The notes: a model not told the origin generated them from the letters alone. Counted from the first letter of the stretch, positions 19,035 to 28,915 are shown. The stretch: DNA of 64,000 nt from Polynucleobacter aenigmaticus (GCF_002206635.1 NZ_NGUO01000002.1:124001-188000), one strand, 5' to 3'. A program made the numbers and translations.

Positions 19035-20031
19035 CCTCACCCATGGCAAATGTCATTTGATGAGTATCTAACTCACGTTTAAACAAAACCGGCACTATCT
19101 CACGAGCAGTTGCCGGTTTTTTACATGCCCCAAGCGTTTCAGCTAAGCGCTCATCATGATGGGCTTTAAGTTGATCAATCCGTGGCTTCATACCAGTAAA
19201 TGGCTTACCGTGAGATGGCAATACGAGAGTGCCGTCAGGTAAGGGCAAGTATCGATCTAAAGAGCTGAGATACAAACCTAAAGGATCGGCATCCGGATCG
19301 GCATCGTAGACGCTGACATTGGTAGAGATACGCGGCAACAACATATCGCCCGAAATCAACACGCCCAAATTTTTGCAAAATAGTGAAGCATGCTCAGGCG
19401 CATGTCCAAATCCCATGATGACCTGCCATTCGTGCCCACCAATCAGAATCATTTCACCATCGATGATCCGACGATATTGGCGCGGCACACCAGGAACCAT
19501 ATTGCTATAGTAATTAGAACGCGCCCGAATTTTTTCTAAATCTTCTGGCGCACTGAGTCCATGTTTTTGAAAGTGATCAGCAGAACCGCCGCTGCCCGCA
19601 CGAGCGCCTATCGCGGCACCGCCCTCTTTATGGCTGAGCCACTGAGCCGTTAAATAGTCCGTCATGGAAATCCACAGTGACACATTCCATTTTTCACATA
19701 GCCACTGGGAGAGACCTACATGGTCCGGATGCATGTGGGTAACGATGACCCTCAATACAGGCAGGCCCCCTAACTGCGTGGCAAAGATTTGCTCCCACGC
19801 AACCTTCGTCTCATCATTAGCAATGCCGCAATCGACAATTGTCCAGCCCTGGACCCCCTCAAACTCGTCGCGCAAAAGCCATAGATTGATGTGATCCAAA
19901 GCAAAAGGAAGGCGCATGCGAAGCCAGCGCACACCAGGCGCAACCTCCACCGAACTGCCCGCTTCCGGCAAAGCATCCACCAAAGGATAATGAATTGAAC
20001 TAAGATCGCTGGATTGGTTTTTGGTCTTCAT
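18946..20031 (-). CDS. MBL-fold metallo-hydrolase
   Basis: A 361-aa metallo-beta-lactamase-fold hydrolase with no signal peptide. The dinuclear metal motif HMHPDH is at 99-104. Further ligands are likely in GFGHAPEH, SGDM and LPSHGKPF. A C-terminal winged-helix-like domain follows (MGEAIAHLNYLLRRGKL), as in the LACTB2-like group. The substrate could be a thioester or nucleic acid and is not predictable here. The gene is divergent from the DUF1289 gene and its 3' end overlaps phaM by 89 bp on the opposite strand. Confidence 0.87.
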   Translation of the reverse strand: MKTKNQSSDLSSIHYPLVDALPEAGSSVEVAPGVRWLRMRLPFALDHINLWLLRDEFEGVQGWTIVDCGIANDETKVAWEQIFATQLGGLPVLRVIVTHMHPDHVGLSQWLCEKWNVSLWISMTDYLTAQWLSHKEGGAAIGARAGSGGSADHFQKHGLSAPEDLEKIRARSNYYSNMVPGVPRQYRRIIDGEMILIGGHEWQVIMGFGHAPEHASLFCKNLGVLISGDMLLPRISTNVSVYDADPDADPLGLYLSSLDRYLPLPDGTLVLPSHGKPFTGMKPRIDQLKAHHDERLAETLGACKKPATAREIVPVLFKRELDTHQMTFAMGEAIAHLNYLLRRGKLSRQLCDDGVLRFCVV

Positions 20032-20052
20032 TTATTTCTACCTAGGTTTACT

Positions 20053-20229
20053 TTGGCAACAGTTCCATCGCCTTGCATCAATTGGTGCGACATTAATCCA
20101 GAAAATGGCTTTTGTCGTGGTTGTTATCGCACTCTGACTGAGATTGCGGACTGGTCTAAATTATCTAATCCCGAGAAGCTTGCGGTTTGGGCCAATCTCA
20201 AAATGCGCAAACCTCCAACTTCGGAGTAA
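20053..20229 (+). CDS. DUF1289 domain-containing protein
   Basis: A 58-aa protein with the four-cysteine DUF1289 pattern (PSPCINWC and FCRGCYRTL) and a following EIADW helix; it probably binds a metal. There is no ATG. The TTG at 20053 is preferred because it begins just before the conserved domain with AGG seven bases upstream; an earlier in-frame TTG at 20014 would overlap the divergent MBL gene. Function unknown; family members are often fused to or near other small metabolic genes. Confidence 0.72.
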   Translation: MATVPSPCINWCDINPENGFCRGCYRTLTEIADWSKLSNPEKLAVWANLKMRKPPTSE

Positions 20230-20243
20230 ATACTTTTAATTTG

Positions 20244-21227
20244 TTATTTATTCACGTCCACAATTAAGCGCCCACGAACATTTCCCGCCATGAGTTCAGC
20301 GGCATACTTCAAAGAATCTTCCAGGCTAATCTCGTGAGAGATCTCTTCTAATGTTTTTAGGTCGACTAACTTACTGAGTTGTTCATAGGCGGCAATGCGC
20401 TTTGCTTTCGGCACAGTCACACTATTAATGCCATAGAGAGTGACGCCGCGCAAAATAAATGGTGCTACGCTCGATGGAAAATCCATTCCTTGGGCTAGTC
20501 CACAAGCAGCAACTGCGCCATCACTCTTGGTTTGTGCACACGCATTGGCCAAGGTATGACTACCTACGCTATCGACTACCGCAGCCCAACGCTCTTTGGC
20601 TAAAGGCTTCCCGGGTGCTGATAAAACAGCGCGATCAATTATTTCAGTGGCACCCAACTTCTTCAGATAATCAGCCTCAGTCATGCGGCCAGTACTTGCT
20701 ACAACGGTAAAGCCTAGTTTGCTTAGCAGGGTAATCGCAAAACTTCCAACACCGCCAGCTGCGCCAGTGACCAATACCTCACCATCACTTGGCTTAAGAC
20801 CATGCTTTTGCAATGCCATGACACACAACATCGCCGTATAACCTGCAGTACCGATGGCTAGTGCTTGTTTAGCAGTAAACCCTTTCGGCAATGGAATCAG
20901 CCACTCAGATTTCACACGTGCTTGTTGAGCTAGGCCGCCCCAATGACCTTCGCCAACACCCCAACCATTGAGAAGCACCATATCACCCACTTTGAAGTCT
21001 GGGCTGGCACTCTCTAAAACCTCTCCTGCAAAATCAATTCCAGGAACCATTGGGAAGCTGCGCACTACTGGACCTTTGCCAGTAATTGCCAAACCATCTT
21101 TGTAGTTCAGTGTTGAATAGAGCACCTTAACCTTAACATCACCCTCGGGCAGGCTAGCATCATTGACCTGAGAAAGCTCGGCCCGATAGCCTTGATCATC
21201 TTTATTTACCAAAATTGCTTTAAACAT
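20244..21227 (-). CDS. acuI: AcuI/YhdH-type acrylyl-CoA reductase (MDR family)
   Basis: A 327-aa zinc-free medium-chain reductase of the YhdH/AcuI type, which reduces acryloyl-CoA to propionyl-CoA with NADPH and so detoxifies acrylate-type compounds. The start at 21227 (MFKAILVNKDDQGY) has AGGAAGAG just upstream, so the longer frame is not used. The signature NYKDGLAITGKGPV is near residue 51 and the cofactor loop VTGAAGGVGSFA is mid-protein. The orthologue call within the broad MDR family is likely but not certain. Confidence 0.83.
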   Translation of the reverse strand: MFKAILVNKDDQGYRAELSQVNDASLPEGDVKVKVLYSTLNYKDGLAITGKGPVVRSFPMVPGIDFAGEVLESASPDFKVGDMVLLNGWGVGEGHWGGLAQQARVKSEWLIPLPKGFTAKQALAIGTAGYTAMLCVMALQKHGLKPSDGEVLVTGAAGGVGSFAITLLSKLGFTVVASTGRMTEADYLKKLGATEIIDRAVLSAPGKPLAKERWAAVVDSVGSHTLANACAQTKSDGAVAACGLAQGMDFPSSVAPFILRGVTLYGINSVTVPKAKRIAAYEQLSKLVDLKTLEEISHEISLEDSLKYAAELMAGNVRGRLIVDVNK

Positions 21228-21314
21228 GTCTCTTCCTTTTAAAAGCGCCGCATTCTCCACCGCAAATTCGTAATAGGTTTATCCTAACGAGCATTGCTGA
21301 TTATGGAGGCTTCC

Positions 21315-21617
21315 ATGAAAAAAATTCTACTATTAACTACGATTTCTAGCTTAGCGCTGCTTGGATGCTCATCAAGCCAAATAAATATGTCTATGGGTAA
21401 TATGCGCTTAATCACTTCTAGCGCTGCGCCGCAAGATGTAATGGATTTTGCCAATACCGCCTGTAAAAATGATTTCTACCAAGGCGCTAGCTTTCTGTCT
21501 AAAGCTGGCAAGGAATATCGCTTTAAATGCGTTAAAGCTGAAGAAAATGAAATCCTGACCCCGATTCCTGGGACAAGCATTCCTGCTGAAGTATCTGCGC
21601 CAGCCGCAGCGAAGTAA
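21315..21617 (+). CDS. Small putative lipoprotein
   Basis: A 100-aa secreted protein with a lipoprotein signal: MKKILLLTTISSLALLG followed by the lipobox Cys18 (LLGC). GGAGG lies seven bases before the ATG at 21315, which fixes this start. The mature part has two cysteines (NTACKND and FKCVKAEE) that could form a disulfide, and a Pro/Ala-rich tail. I do not recognise the family. It precedes the flavin reductase gene by 6 bp and may be co-transcribed with it. Confidence 0.72.
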   Translation: MKKILLLTTISSLALLGCSSSQINMSMGNMRLITSSAAPQDVMDFANTACKNDFYQGASFLSKAGKEYRFKCVKAEENEILTPIPGTSIPAEVSAPAAAK

Positions 21618-21623
21618 GCCAAG

Positions 21624-22112
21624 ATGACCCCCTTTACCTCTCAAGAGCTACGCAAAGGATTTTCTTCTTTCGCAACCGGGGTCACTGTAATCACTTGCTT
21701 AGATTCTGATCAAAATGCTCATGGCATCACGATCAGCTCCTTCAACACTGTTTCTTTGGAACCACCACTGATTCTGTGGAGCCTGAAGAAGCACTCCCGC
21801 TTAATGCCTCACTTTGAAGTTGGTCACAAGCAACTCGTTCATGTGCTGGAGCGCTCACAAGAAGCAATGGCGATGCATTTCGCTACTGTGAAAGAAAATC
21901 AGTTCATCGCCATTCCACATGAAATTGCAGCCAGTGGCCTTACCCAAATTGATGGATGCTGCGCTTACTTCGAGTGTGAAACTGTTTCTGTACATACCGG
22001 CGGTGACCACAACATCATCGTTGCCAAAGTTCTCAATCTGAAACATAGTCCAGATAGTCAGCCACTCATCTTTGCTCACAGCAAATTTCTTGGCTTAGAT
22101 TTGTCGCTTTAA
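21624..22112 (+). CDS. Flavin reductase family protein
   Basis: A 162-aa FMN-binding split-barrel flavin reductase. The N-terminal FRKGF-type segment is present as LRKGFSSFATGVTVITC, followed by HGITISSFNTVSLEPPLILWSLKK. The conserved C-terminal histidine lies in the VHTGGDHNIIVAKV stretch. Such proteins supply reduced FMN to two-component monooxygenases or reduce flavin non-specifically. No oxygenase partner is adjacent. The GST gene follows 24 bp downstream. Confidence 0.88.
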   Translation: MTPFTSQELRKGFSSFATGVTVITCLDSDQNAHGITISSFNTVSLEPPLILWSLKKHSRLMPHFEVGHKQLVHVLERSQEAMAMHFATVKENQFIAIPHEIAASGLTQIDGCCAYFECETVSVHTGGDHNIIVAKVLNLKHSPDSQPLIFAHSKFLGLDLSL

Positions 22113-22136
22113 CAATACCAAAAAATAGGAGTTCTC

Positions 22137-22799
22137 ATGATGCGCTTATGGGGGAGAAAAAGTTCTATCAATGTGCAGAAGGTTTTATGGTGCCTTGCAG
22201 AACTCGGATTAAAAGAGGGTGAAGATTTTGAGCGCATTGATGCGGGTCTAGATTTTGGCAAGAACCGCACACCCGAATTTCTAGCGCTTAATCCGAATGG
22301 CTTAGTGCCTACCCTCGAAGACGGCGATCTCGCGCTTTGGGAATCTAATACCATCCTGCGCTATCTTGCTCACCAGCACGATCTATCAAAGCGCTTCCCC
22401 ACCGACATTGCAGGCCAATATTCATCTGAGAAGTGGATGGATTGGCAGCTAGGGACCATGTGGCCCACTTTACGAGTTACTTTTTTAGGCCTCACTCGCA
22501 CCCCCGAGAGCGAAAGAAACTACGGGGCTATTCGAAAGGCCTATCAAGATACCAACGCATTACTTGGCCTACTGGATCAACAATTAGCAAATCAACCATA
22601 CTGCTCAGGAAATACTTTTAACATTGGTGACATCCCGCTCGCACTCTGCGTCAGCCGCTGGAATTTATTGCACCAAACGTTTCCAGATCAAACTGGGCCA
22701 CGCTTAACATTGCACAACCTTGATGCATGGATGAAGCGAATAGAAGAAGGCACTCAGTACAGCCTGGTGGCTGAAAAAGAACTCAATATTGTGAAGTAG
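22137..22799 (+). CDS. Glutathione S-transferase family protein
   Basis: A 220-aa GST. The N-terminal thioredoxin-like domain contains LWGRKSSINVQKVLWCLAEL and the glutathione-binding segment NPNGLVPTLEDGDLALWESNTILRYL. An all-helical C-terminal domain follows. TAGGAG lies upstream of the ATG. The substrate is not predictable. The gene ends 34 bp before a strong shared terminator and is convergent with the RND permease gene. Confidence 0.9.
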   Translation: MMRLWGRKSSINVQKVLWCLAELGLKEGEDFERIDAGLDFGKNRTPEFLALNPNGLVPTLEDGDLALWESNTILRYLAHQHDLSKRFPTDIAGQYSSEKWMDWQLGTMWPTLRVTFLGLTRTPESERNYGAIRKAYQDTNALLGLLDQQLANQPYCSGNTFNIGDIPLALCVSRWNLLHQTFPDQTGPRLTLHNLDAWMKRIEEGTQYSLVAEKELNIVK

Positions 22800-22833
22800 T
22801 TATTAGCATGCATCTCAAGCAGTTCTGAAATAC

Positions 22834-22862
22834 AAAAAGGGTGAATTAGATTCACCCTTTTT
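22834..22862. terminator. Bidirectional intrinsic terminator
   Basis: A perfect 13-bp stem (22834-22846 with 22850-22862) closes a three-base TAG loop. The stem ends in five A and five T, so it gives a U-run in either direction. It lies between the convergent GST and RND permease genes and can stop both transcripts. Confidence 0.9.
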
Positions 22863-22882
22863 CTTGAGAAGCTTACAAGTAC

Positions 22883-25800
22883 TTACTGTTGCTTAAATTT
22901 CTTCTGATGGTGATCGGCGCCGATAAATAAATACATCGCCGGCACAACAAAGAGGGTGAATAGCGTACCGATCGATAGGCCAGTAAAAATCACAATACCC
23001 ATAGACTGACGGCCTGCGGCACCAGCACCAGAAGCAATCACCAGTGGCACCACACCCAGCACCATTGCAGCGGTCGTCATCAAGATCGGACGTAACCGTA
23101 CGCTACTCGCCTCAACGATGGCATCCAACTTACTTCGACCAGCCTCTTGAAGTTCATTGGCAAATTCCACAATCAAAATGCCGTGCTTACTAATTAGACC
23201 CATCAGCGTCACGAGTCCAACTTGGGTGTATACGTTGAGAGTAGTAAAGCCGAGGTTAATGAAGATGAGCGCCCCAAATAGTGCAAGCGGCACTGAGACC
23301 AAAATCACGATTGGATCACGGAAACTTTCGAACTGCGCAGCTAGTACCAAGAACACGATCAAGATCGCAAAGAACATGGTGACCAGGAAGCCGCCAGATT
23401 CCGCCATAAACTGGCGTGAAGGACCGGCGTAATCCATCGTATAGCCGCTCGGTGCAACCTCTTTCAAAGTCTGACGCATGAACTCCAATAAATCCGCTTG
23501 AGAAATAAATGGCGTACTCACACCAGAGATCGTTGCTGAGTTCAGCTGCTGAAAATGGTTAATCGATTGCGGAACCACTTTTTGCTTAATAGTTGCAATC
23601 GTTCGCGCCTGAATCATCTGCCCACTTGGAGTGCGAATGTAGTAATCCAAAATCTGATCTGGATTAAGACGGTCCACTTGCTTTACTTGTGGAATGACAC
23701 GATAGGAGCGGCCAGCTACAGAGAAGTAATTCACGTAGCCACCACCCAAAGCTGCCGATAAGGCGCTACCCACCTGTTGTTGCGTCATTCCCAGCGCAGC
23801 AACTTTTTCACGATCAATCACCAAAACATCTTGCGGCTTATCAATTTTCAAATCGGAGTCGACGAAAAAGAAGTTTCCGCTGCGACGAGCCTTATCAAGC
23901 ACCGCCTGAGAAACCTCATTGAGCTGCTCATAAGACTCGGTAGTATTGATCACCACCTGAACAGGAAGGCCTTGCGCTCCCGGTAAAGCCGGAAACTGGA
24001 AGGCTGCTACACGAGCACCAGCAATCGTATTCCACTTGCTCTGCATATCCTCTTGGAACTTGGTGGCATTACGGCTGCGCTGATCCCAATCTTTCAGCAG
24101 TACACCGCCAAAACTACTGGTAGGACTAGTAATTTGGAACATCTGCTCGTACTCAGGCTCTGCAGCAGATATTTGGTAAATCTGATCAGCATAGGTCTGC
24201 ATCTGATTTACAGTGCTATTGGGTGGTCCTGAAGCCTGCATCAAGACAATGCCTTGGTCTTCCGTTGGCGCTAATTCAGCACGAGCAGTGGCATAAAGGT
24301 ATGCGACAGCGCCTAACAAAATCACACCCATCACAATGATGACTTGCCAAGTGCTTAAGAGTTCACGCAAAGTCGTTTGATAGCTATGGTGAACCTTTTC
24401 AAAAATACGGTCGATCTTCTGTACAAAAGGAGATGCCTCTTGCTCTTCCGTAAAGATCCGTGAACACATCATGGGAGAAAGCGTCAACGCAATCAATCCT
24501 GATACTGCCACCGCACTTGCCAAAGTAAATGCAAACTCGGTAAAGAGTGCGCCCGTTAAGCCGCCCTGAAAACCAATCGGAATATATACAGCAATCAACA
24601 CAATCGTCATTGCCAAGATAGGCCCGCCCAATTCGCGAGCAGCTATCAAGGAAGCCTCTAAGGGAGACTTTCCTTCTTTCATGTGACGGTCAACGTTCTC
24701 CACCACAATAATGGCGTCATCCACCACCAGACCAATCGCAAGGACAAGAGCGAGCAGGGTTAGTAAATTGATGGAGTAGCCCAATACCTGCATCAAGAAA
24801 AAGGTGCCGATTAAAGAGAGTGGCATCGCAATCACCGGTACAGCAACCGCTCGAGCGCTTCCTAAAAATAGATAGATCACGACTGTCACAATCAACAATG
24901 CCTCTAGCAGTGTTGCAACAACCTCATCAATCGAGGTCGTAATGAACTTGGTGGAGTCATAAACAATCTTTCCAGACATGCCGGTCGGCAACTGCTGCTG
25001 AATATCGGGCACCGCAGCACGCACCCGCGCAGCAACATCCAATAAGTTAGCTTGTGGCGCTACCTTAATTGCAATAAATACGGACTTCTTGCCGCTGAAC
25101 GCTACATTGGTGTTGTAATCCTCAGAGCCCATGCTCACGGTGGCTACCTGGTCCAAATAGACAATATTGATGCCATCTTTTTTGATGACTAATTTGCGGA
25201 ACTCATCGAGCGTATGTAAGTCAGTACCGGCTACCAAGTCAACCGCAACCATGTCGCCCTTGGTGCTCCCCACTGCTGATAGGTAGTTATTGGCAGCCAT
25301 CGCGCTATAAACGTCATCAGCGCCCACTCCAAGACCAGCCATCTTCTCTCGGTCTAACCAGGCACGCAGTGCAAATTTTCTACCCCCAGTAATTTCAGCA
25401 TTCTGCACACCATCTACTGAGTCTAGCTTTGGCTTGACTACGCGTAACAAGTAATCCGTAATCGCATTGTTGGGGATGTCATCACTATAAAAGCCCATGT
25501 ACATCGCCGCAGTCGACTGACCAATTTGCACCGTCAATACGGGTTGCTGGGCTTGTGGCGGCAGCTGATTCTTCACTGAGCTAATCTGCGTCTGAATCTG
25601 TGTCAACGCCGCATTGGAGTCATAGTTGAGCTTCAAGGTGGCTGTAATAGTAGACAGACCACTCACACTCATCGACGATAAGTAATCGATGCCCTGGGAC
25701 TGTGCAATGGCAGTCTCTAGCGGCTGAGTAATAAATCCAGCAATCGTTTCTGGATCAGCGCCGTAGTACGCAGTCGTAATGGTGACGAGCGCATTTTGCG

Positions 25801-25918
25801 TTTGCGGGTATTGATTGACGGGCAAAGATCCAACTGCCTTCAAGCCAAACACTAAGACAAGCGCACTCACCACCAGTGATAGCACTGGCCTACGAATAAA
25901 TATGTCAGTCCAATTCAT
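22883..25918 (-). CDS. RND efflux pump inner-membrane permease (HAE1/AcrB family)
   Basis: A 1011-aa proton-driven drug/solvent exporter of the AcrB family. It begins with FIRRPVLSLVV before helix 1. The central membrane block contains LVLAIGLVVDDAIIVVENVDRH, which carries the paired aspartates of proton relay in TM4. The usual two large periplasmic loops and a C-terminal block ending VVPAMYLFIG are present. Substrate range cannot be inferred. It is the last gene of the OMF-adaptor-permease operon and lies 7 bp after the adaptor gene. Confidence 0.94.
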   Translation of the reverse strand: MNWTDIFIRRPVLSLVVSALVLVFGLKAVGSLPVNQYPQTQNALVTITTAYYGADPETIAGFITQPLETAIAQSQGIDYLSSMSVSGLSTITATLKLNYDSNAALTQIQTQISSVKNQLPPQAQQPVLTVQIGQSTAAMYMGFYSDDIPNNAITDYLLRVVKPKLDSVDGVQNAEITGGRKFALRAWLDREKMAGLGVGADDVYSAMAANNYLSAVGSTKGDMVAVDLVAGTDLHTLDEFRKLVIKKDGINIVYLDQVATVSMGSEDYNTNVAFSGKKSVFIAIKVAPQANLLDVAARVRAAVPDIQQQLPTGMSGKIVYDSTKFITTSIDEVVATLLEALLIVTVVIYLFLGSARAVAVPVIAMPLSLIGTFFLMQVLGYSINLLTLLALVLAIGLVVDDAIIVVENVDRHMKEGKSPLEASLIAARELGGPILAMTIVLIAVYIPIGFQGGLTGALFTEFAFTLASAVAVSGLIALTLSPMMCSRIFTEEQEASPFVQKIDRIFEKVHHSYQTTLRELLSTWQVIIVMGVILLGAVAYLYATARAELAPTEDQGIVLMQASGPPNSTVNQMQTYADQIYQISAAEPEYEQMFQITSPTSSFGGVLLKDWDQRSRNATKFQEDMQSKWNTIAGARVAAFQFPALPGAQGLPVQVVINTTESYEQLNEVSQAVLDKARRSGNFFFVDSDLKIDKPQDVLVIDREKVAALGMTQQQVGSALSAALGGGYVNYFSVAGRSYRVIPQVKQVDRLNPDQILDYYIRTPSGQMIQARTIATIKQKVVPQSINHFQQLNSATISGVSTPFISQADLLEFMRQTLKEVAPSGYTMDYAGPSRQFMAESGGFLVTMFFAILIVFLVLAAQFESFRDPIVILVSVPLALFGALIFINLGFTTLNVYTQVGLVTLMGLISKHGILIVEFANELQEAGRSKLDAIVEASSVRLRPILMTTAAMVLGVVPLVIASGAGAAGRQSMGIVIFTGLSIGTLFTLFVVPAMYLFIGADHHQKKFKQQ

Positions 25919-25925
25919 CTAGGAC

Positions 25926-27257
25926 TTATTCCTGTGGCTGTGGGTTTGGTGAATTTGAAGGCTGCACTTTGTTATTCACAATCAATGGTGTGCCATTCTT
26001 CAGCTTCAGCTGACCACTAGTTACTACTATGACACCCTCTTCAACACCTTTCAAAATTGCCACCTGGTCTCCACGTGTAGGGCCCGTAGTTACAAAGACC
26101 TGCTGTGCTTCAAGCGCAGGGTTGCCTTGTTTATCTTTCTTGCCAGTTGGCTTGGCAATAAATACTGTGGAGCCGTAGGGGTTATAAGTCACAGCAGTCT
26201 GCGGCAAAGTTAGCAACTTCACCTCATCGCCTAGCTTGATATTGACGTTGGCAAACATGCCCGGCAATATCTTTTTATCTGGATTGGCCAACTGCGCTTC
26301 AATCTGAATATTACGGGTGTTGGTATCGACCTTCGGGCTCACTGCAGTCACTTTGCCAGTAAAGCTCACATCCTTAAAGGCATCCGTCGTAACAACAATC
26401 TCTTGTCCAACCTGAATTTGTGACGCATTGCTTTGCGGCAAATTAAAGTCGACAAAGATAGGATCTAAGGTCTGCAGGGTCAGTAATTTATCGCCAGGAT
26501 TGACATATTGACCTGGGTTAATCATCACGATGCCAACTCGACCACTAAAGGGTGCCTTCAAATTCTTCTTGGCGACCAATGCAATTTGTTGCTCAACCTG
26601 GGCTTGCTTGGAAGCGGCATCAGCCTTGCTGGTATCAAACACATTTTTGCTAATCGCCTGAATGGCCAACTGCTGCCTATCCCGCTCATTAATGACTTTG
26701 GCTAAATCCGCCAATGCTTTTAGTGAATTTAATTGAGCAACATCAGAAGCATCATTCAACTTAATGAGCAACTCGCCCTCTTTGACATCCATGCCTGATT
26801 TAATGGGAACCGTTTGTACTAGACCACCGATTTCGGTACTCAGCTCGACGCCCCTGTAAGCACGCACATTGCCCACGCTGGAAAGCTTTGGCTGCCATTC
26901 TGTGAAAGTTACTGCTAATGTAGAGACTGCTGCAGGAGGCAAGCCCATGCCAGCAATGAAATGCTTAATCATGAAAGTCTTGAGTTGATTAAAACCAAAG
27001 ATCAATCCCAGCAACAAAAATACACCGCATAGCATGATGGTCATACGACGACGCAATGGTGTCATAGCCTGCAGCTTGGCATAGGCTTTAGTTCGCAACA
27101 AGCGTTCGCGCAAACGAACCCCGAGCGCCCTTACCTTTTCCCAAAGAGCAGCGAGCTTCTCGCGAAGCTTCCACTCTTCTGCTTTAGCATGCGCCCAAGC
27201 CCATAAGGCAACTGTAGCTGCAGTTACTTTGGCTTTAATTGTTTCCAGAAGTTTCAT
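25926..27257 (-). CDS. RND periplasmic adaptor (membrane fusion protein)
   Basis: A 443-aa adaptor linking permease and outer-membrane channel. A membrane anchor lies at about 72-90, followed by barrel-sandwich halves (around GGLVQTVPIKSGMDVKEGE and APFSGRVGIVMINPGQY), a short helical hairpin and a beta-barrel. Residues 1-64 form a Lys/Arg/Ala/Glu-rich amphipathic extension on the cytoplasmic side, not usual for this family. The family-like start would be Met65 at 27065. The long frame overlaps the upstream gene by 23 bp. Start choice is therefore uncertain; function is not. Confidence 0.9.
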   Translation of the reverse strand: MKLLETIKAKVTAATVALWAWAHAKAEEWKLREKLAALWEKVRALGVRLRERLLRTKAYAKLQAMTPLRRRMTIMLCGVFLLLGLIFGFNQLKTFMIKHFIAGMGLPPAAVSTLAVTFTEWQPKLSSVGNVRAYRGVELSTEIGGLVQTVPIKSGMDVKEGELLIKLNDASDVAQLNSLKALADLAKVINERDRQQLAIQAISKNVFDTSKADAASKQAQVEQQIALVAKKNLKAPFSGRVGIVMINPGQYVNPGDKLLTLQTLDPIFVDFNLPQSNASQIQVGQEIVVTTDAFKDVSFTGKVTAVSPKVDTNTRNIQIEAQLANPDKKILPGMFANVNIKLGDEVKLLTLPQTAVTYNPYGSTVFIAKPTGKKDKQGNPALEAQQVFVTTGPTRGDQVAILKGVEEGVIVVTSGQLKLKNGTPLIVNNKVQPSNSPNPQPQE

Positions 27258-28770
27258 TTTGATCTTTGTTCGCTATGGCTTTTGGTTGAAAGGCTGGGCC
27301 GGTACGATTCCACCAACCACCACCTAGTGCTGCAAATAATGCTGCTGAATCAGAGAACCGAGTTGCTTGCGCAGAAACGGATTTGACTTTAGCAATTTGA
27401 TATTGATTTTGATAGTAGAGAACAGCTAGGTAACTTGCGGTACCTAATTTATATTGCTGCTGAACTAAATCGAGAGTTTCGTAAGCGTAACGCTCCGCAT
27501 CAGATGCTGACTTCAATGCTTGAGCGCCAGTCTCTAAAGCCCGCAATGCATCAGCCACTTCCTGAAACGCTTTCAGAACAGTTGCCTGATATTGATAAAC
27601 CGCTTGCTCGTAGTTGGCCACAGCGCCACGACGTTGTGCCAACAACTGGCCACCCTGAAAGAGTGGCTGGAAGATGCCGCCAGCAATCGACCATAAAGCA
27701 GCATTAGGTCCAAATAGTGCGTTACTCGTTAATGCGGCAGAGCCAATGGCACCCGTAATATTAAATTGTGGCAACAAGTTTGCAGTAGCGACACCAACCA
27801 ATGCATTGGTTGCCTTTAGCTGGGCCTCTGCAGCACGCACATCTGGACGTTGACGCACTAAGCTTGATGGCACCGAGAGTGGCAACTTATCAGGTAAGTG
27901 CAAAGACTGTAAATCGAACTTAGTAATGTTGGCATTACTCGGCAACTCACCAACCAAGACTGCCAGTTGATTGCGAGCAAAGGAGAGATTGCGCTCATAC
28001 GTAAACAAATCTACTTGGGAGTTAGATACCAAAGTTCTTTGTGAGGTAACGTCAACTCTAGAAACGGTGCCGATCACCAATTGCTTCTCGGTTACTTCAG
28101 CTAGATTAGTTTGAGCCTTCAGAATTTCTTCAGTGGCTTGCATCTGGGCACGTAGTGCTGCTTCGCGTACGGCACCAGTCACAATATTGGCCGTTAAAGA
28201 AAGGTAAGCACCCTCCAACTGAAACTGGGCGATCTCAGCTTGTGCTCTTGCGCCCTCAACGGCACGACGCGCACCACCGAAAACATCAAGCTTATACGTA
28301 ACATTTACCGAGGCGTTATATAGGTTGTAAGTATCAGAACCATAAGGTAGACCATAGATCGCGGAAGGCTGCAGCTGTCGTGTAGCGCCCCCATTTAAAC
28401 CAATGGCTGGGAAGTATTGCCCACCAATTTGTGCGCTGACATTTTCTTGGCTGGCGCGTAGCGCAGCATCAGCAGCACCTAAATTTGGATTTTGCTGCAG
28501 GGCTTTTTTGATGAGGACATCTAACTCGGGAGACTTAAATAATTCCCACCACTGAGCCTCAATATCCGCGCCCTCGATAAACTCTTGATTCGTACCACCA
28601 GGTACCCCAGGTGCAGTAGTTAATTTCTTAGAAAGAGTGGTCTCGGTATAGGTAGAAGTATTGGGCGCATCTGGTTGCTTAAAGTCTGGGCCCACCGCAC
28701 ATGCAGAGAGAAGTCCCGCGGAAAGTAGCGAAAGCAAACGCACAATAGAGAAATCTTTTGAATCAAACAT
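27235..28770 (-). CDS. RND outer-membrane factor, NodT/OprM lipoprotein
   Basis: The TolC-like exit duct of the pump, about 511 aa. The signal peptide ends in a lipobox (LLSAC), so the mature protein is lipid-anchored. The two internally repeated outer-membrane-efflux domains are present, with the WWELFKSPELD and PDVRAAEAQL motifs of the NodT group. The ATG at 28770 is chosen; an in-frame TTG at 28782 exists and neither has a good Shine-Dalgarno. It is the first gene of the pump operon and ends inside the adaptor gene. Confidence 0.9.
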   Translation of the reverse strand: MFDSKDFSIVRLLSLLSAGLLSACAVGPDFKQPDAPNTSTYTETTLSKKLTTAPGVPGGTNQEFIEGADIEAQWWELFKSPELDVLIKKALQQNPNLGAADAALRASQENVSAQIGGQYFPAIGLNGGATRQLQPSAIYGLPYGSDTYNLYNASVNVTYKLDVFGGARRAVEGARAQAEIAQFQLEGAYLSLTANIVTGAVREAALRAQMQATEEILKAQTNLAEVTEKQLVIGTVSRVDVTSQRTLVSNSQVDLFTYERNLSFARNQLAVLVGELPSNANITKFDLQSLHLPDKLPLSVPSSLVRQRPDVRAAEAQLKATNALVGVATANLLPQFNITGAIGSAALTSNALFGPNAALWSIAGGIFQPLFQGGQLLAQRRGAVANYEQAVYQYQATVLKAFQEVADALRALETGAQALKSASDAERYAYETLDLVQQQYKLGTASYLAVLYYQNQYQIAKVKSVSAQATRFSDSAALFAALGGGWWNRTGPAFQPKAIANKDQNETSGNN

Positions 28771-28859
28771 GAGGTGGTACAAATATCTTTTTCTTCACGA
28801 GATATTTAAACACACTTTTCTAATTCAGTCTGTGTAACACCTTGATTTGAATAATGAAT

Positions 28860-28887
28860 TTTGTACACAGCTGAGTGTAGAAGTCAA
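28860..28887 (-). promoter_or_regulatory. Putative promoter of the RND operon
   Basis: Reading the minus strand, a -35 TTGACT (28887-28882) and a -10 TACAAA (28865-28860) are 16 bp apart. The spacer holds an imperfect palindrome around CAGCTG with ACAC and GTGT flanks, a possible repressor site. It would give a leader of about 83 bases before the first pump gene. Confidence 0.45.
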
Positions 28888-28915
28888 ACGGATTTTTTAT
28901 ACTCCAACCCTATTG

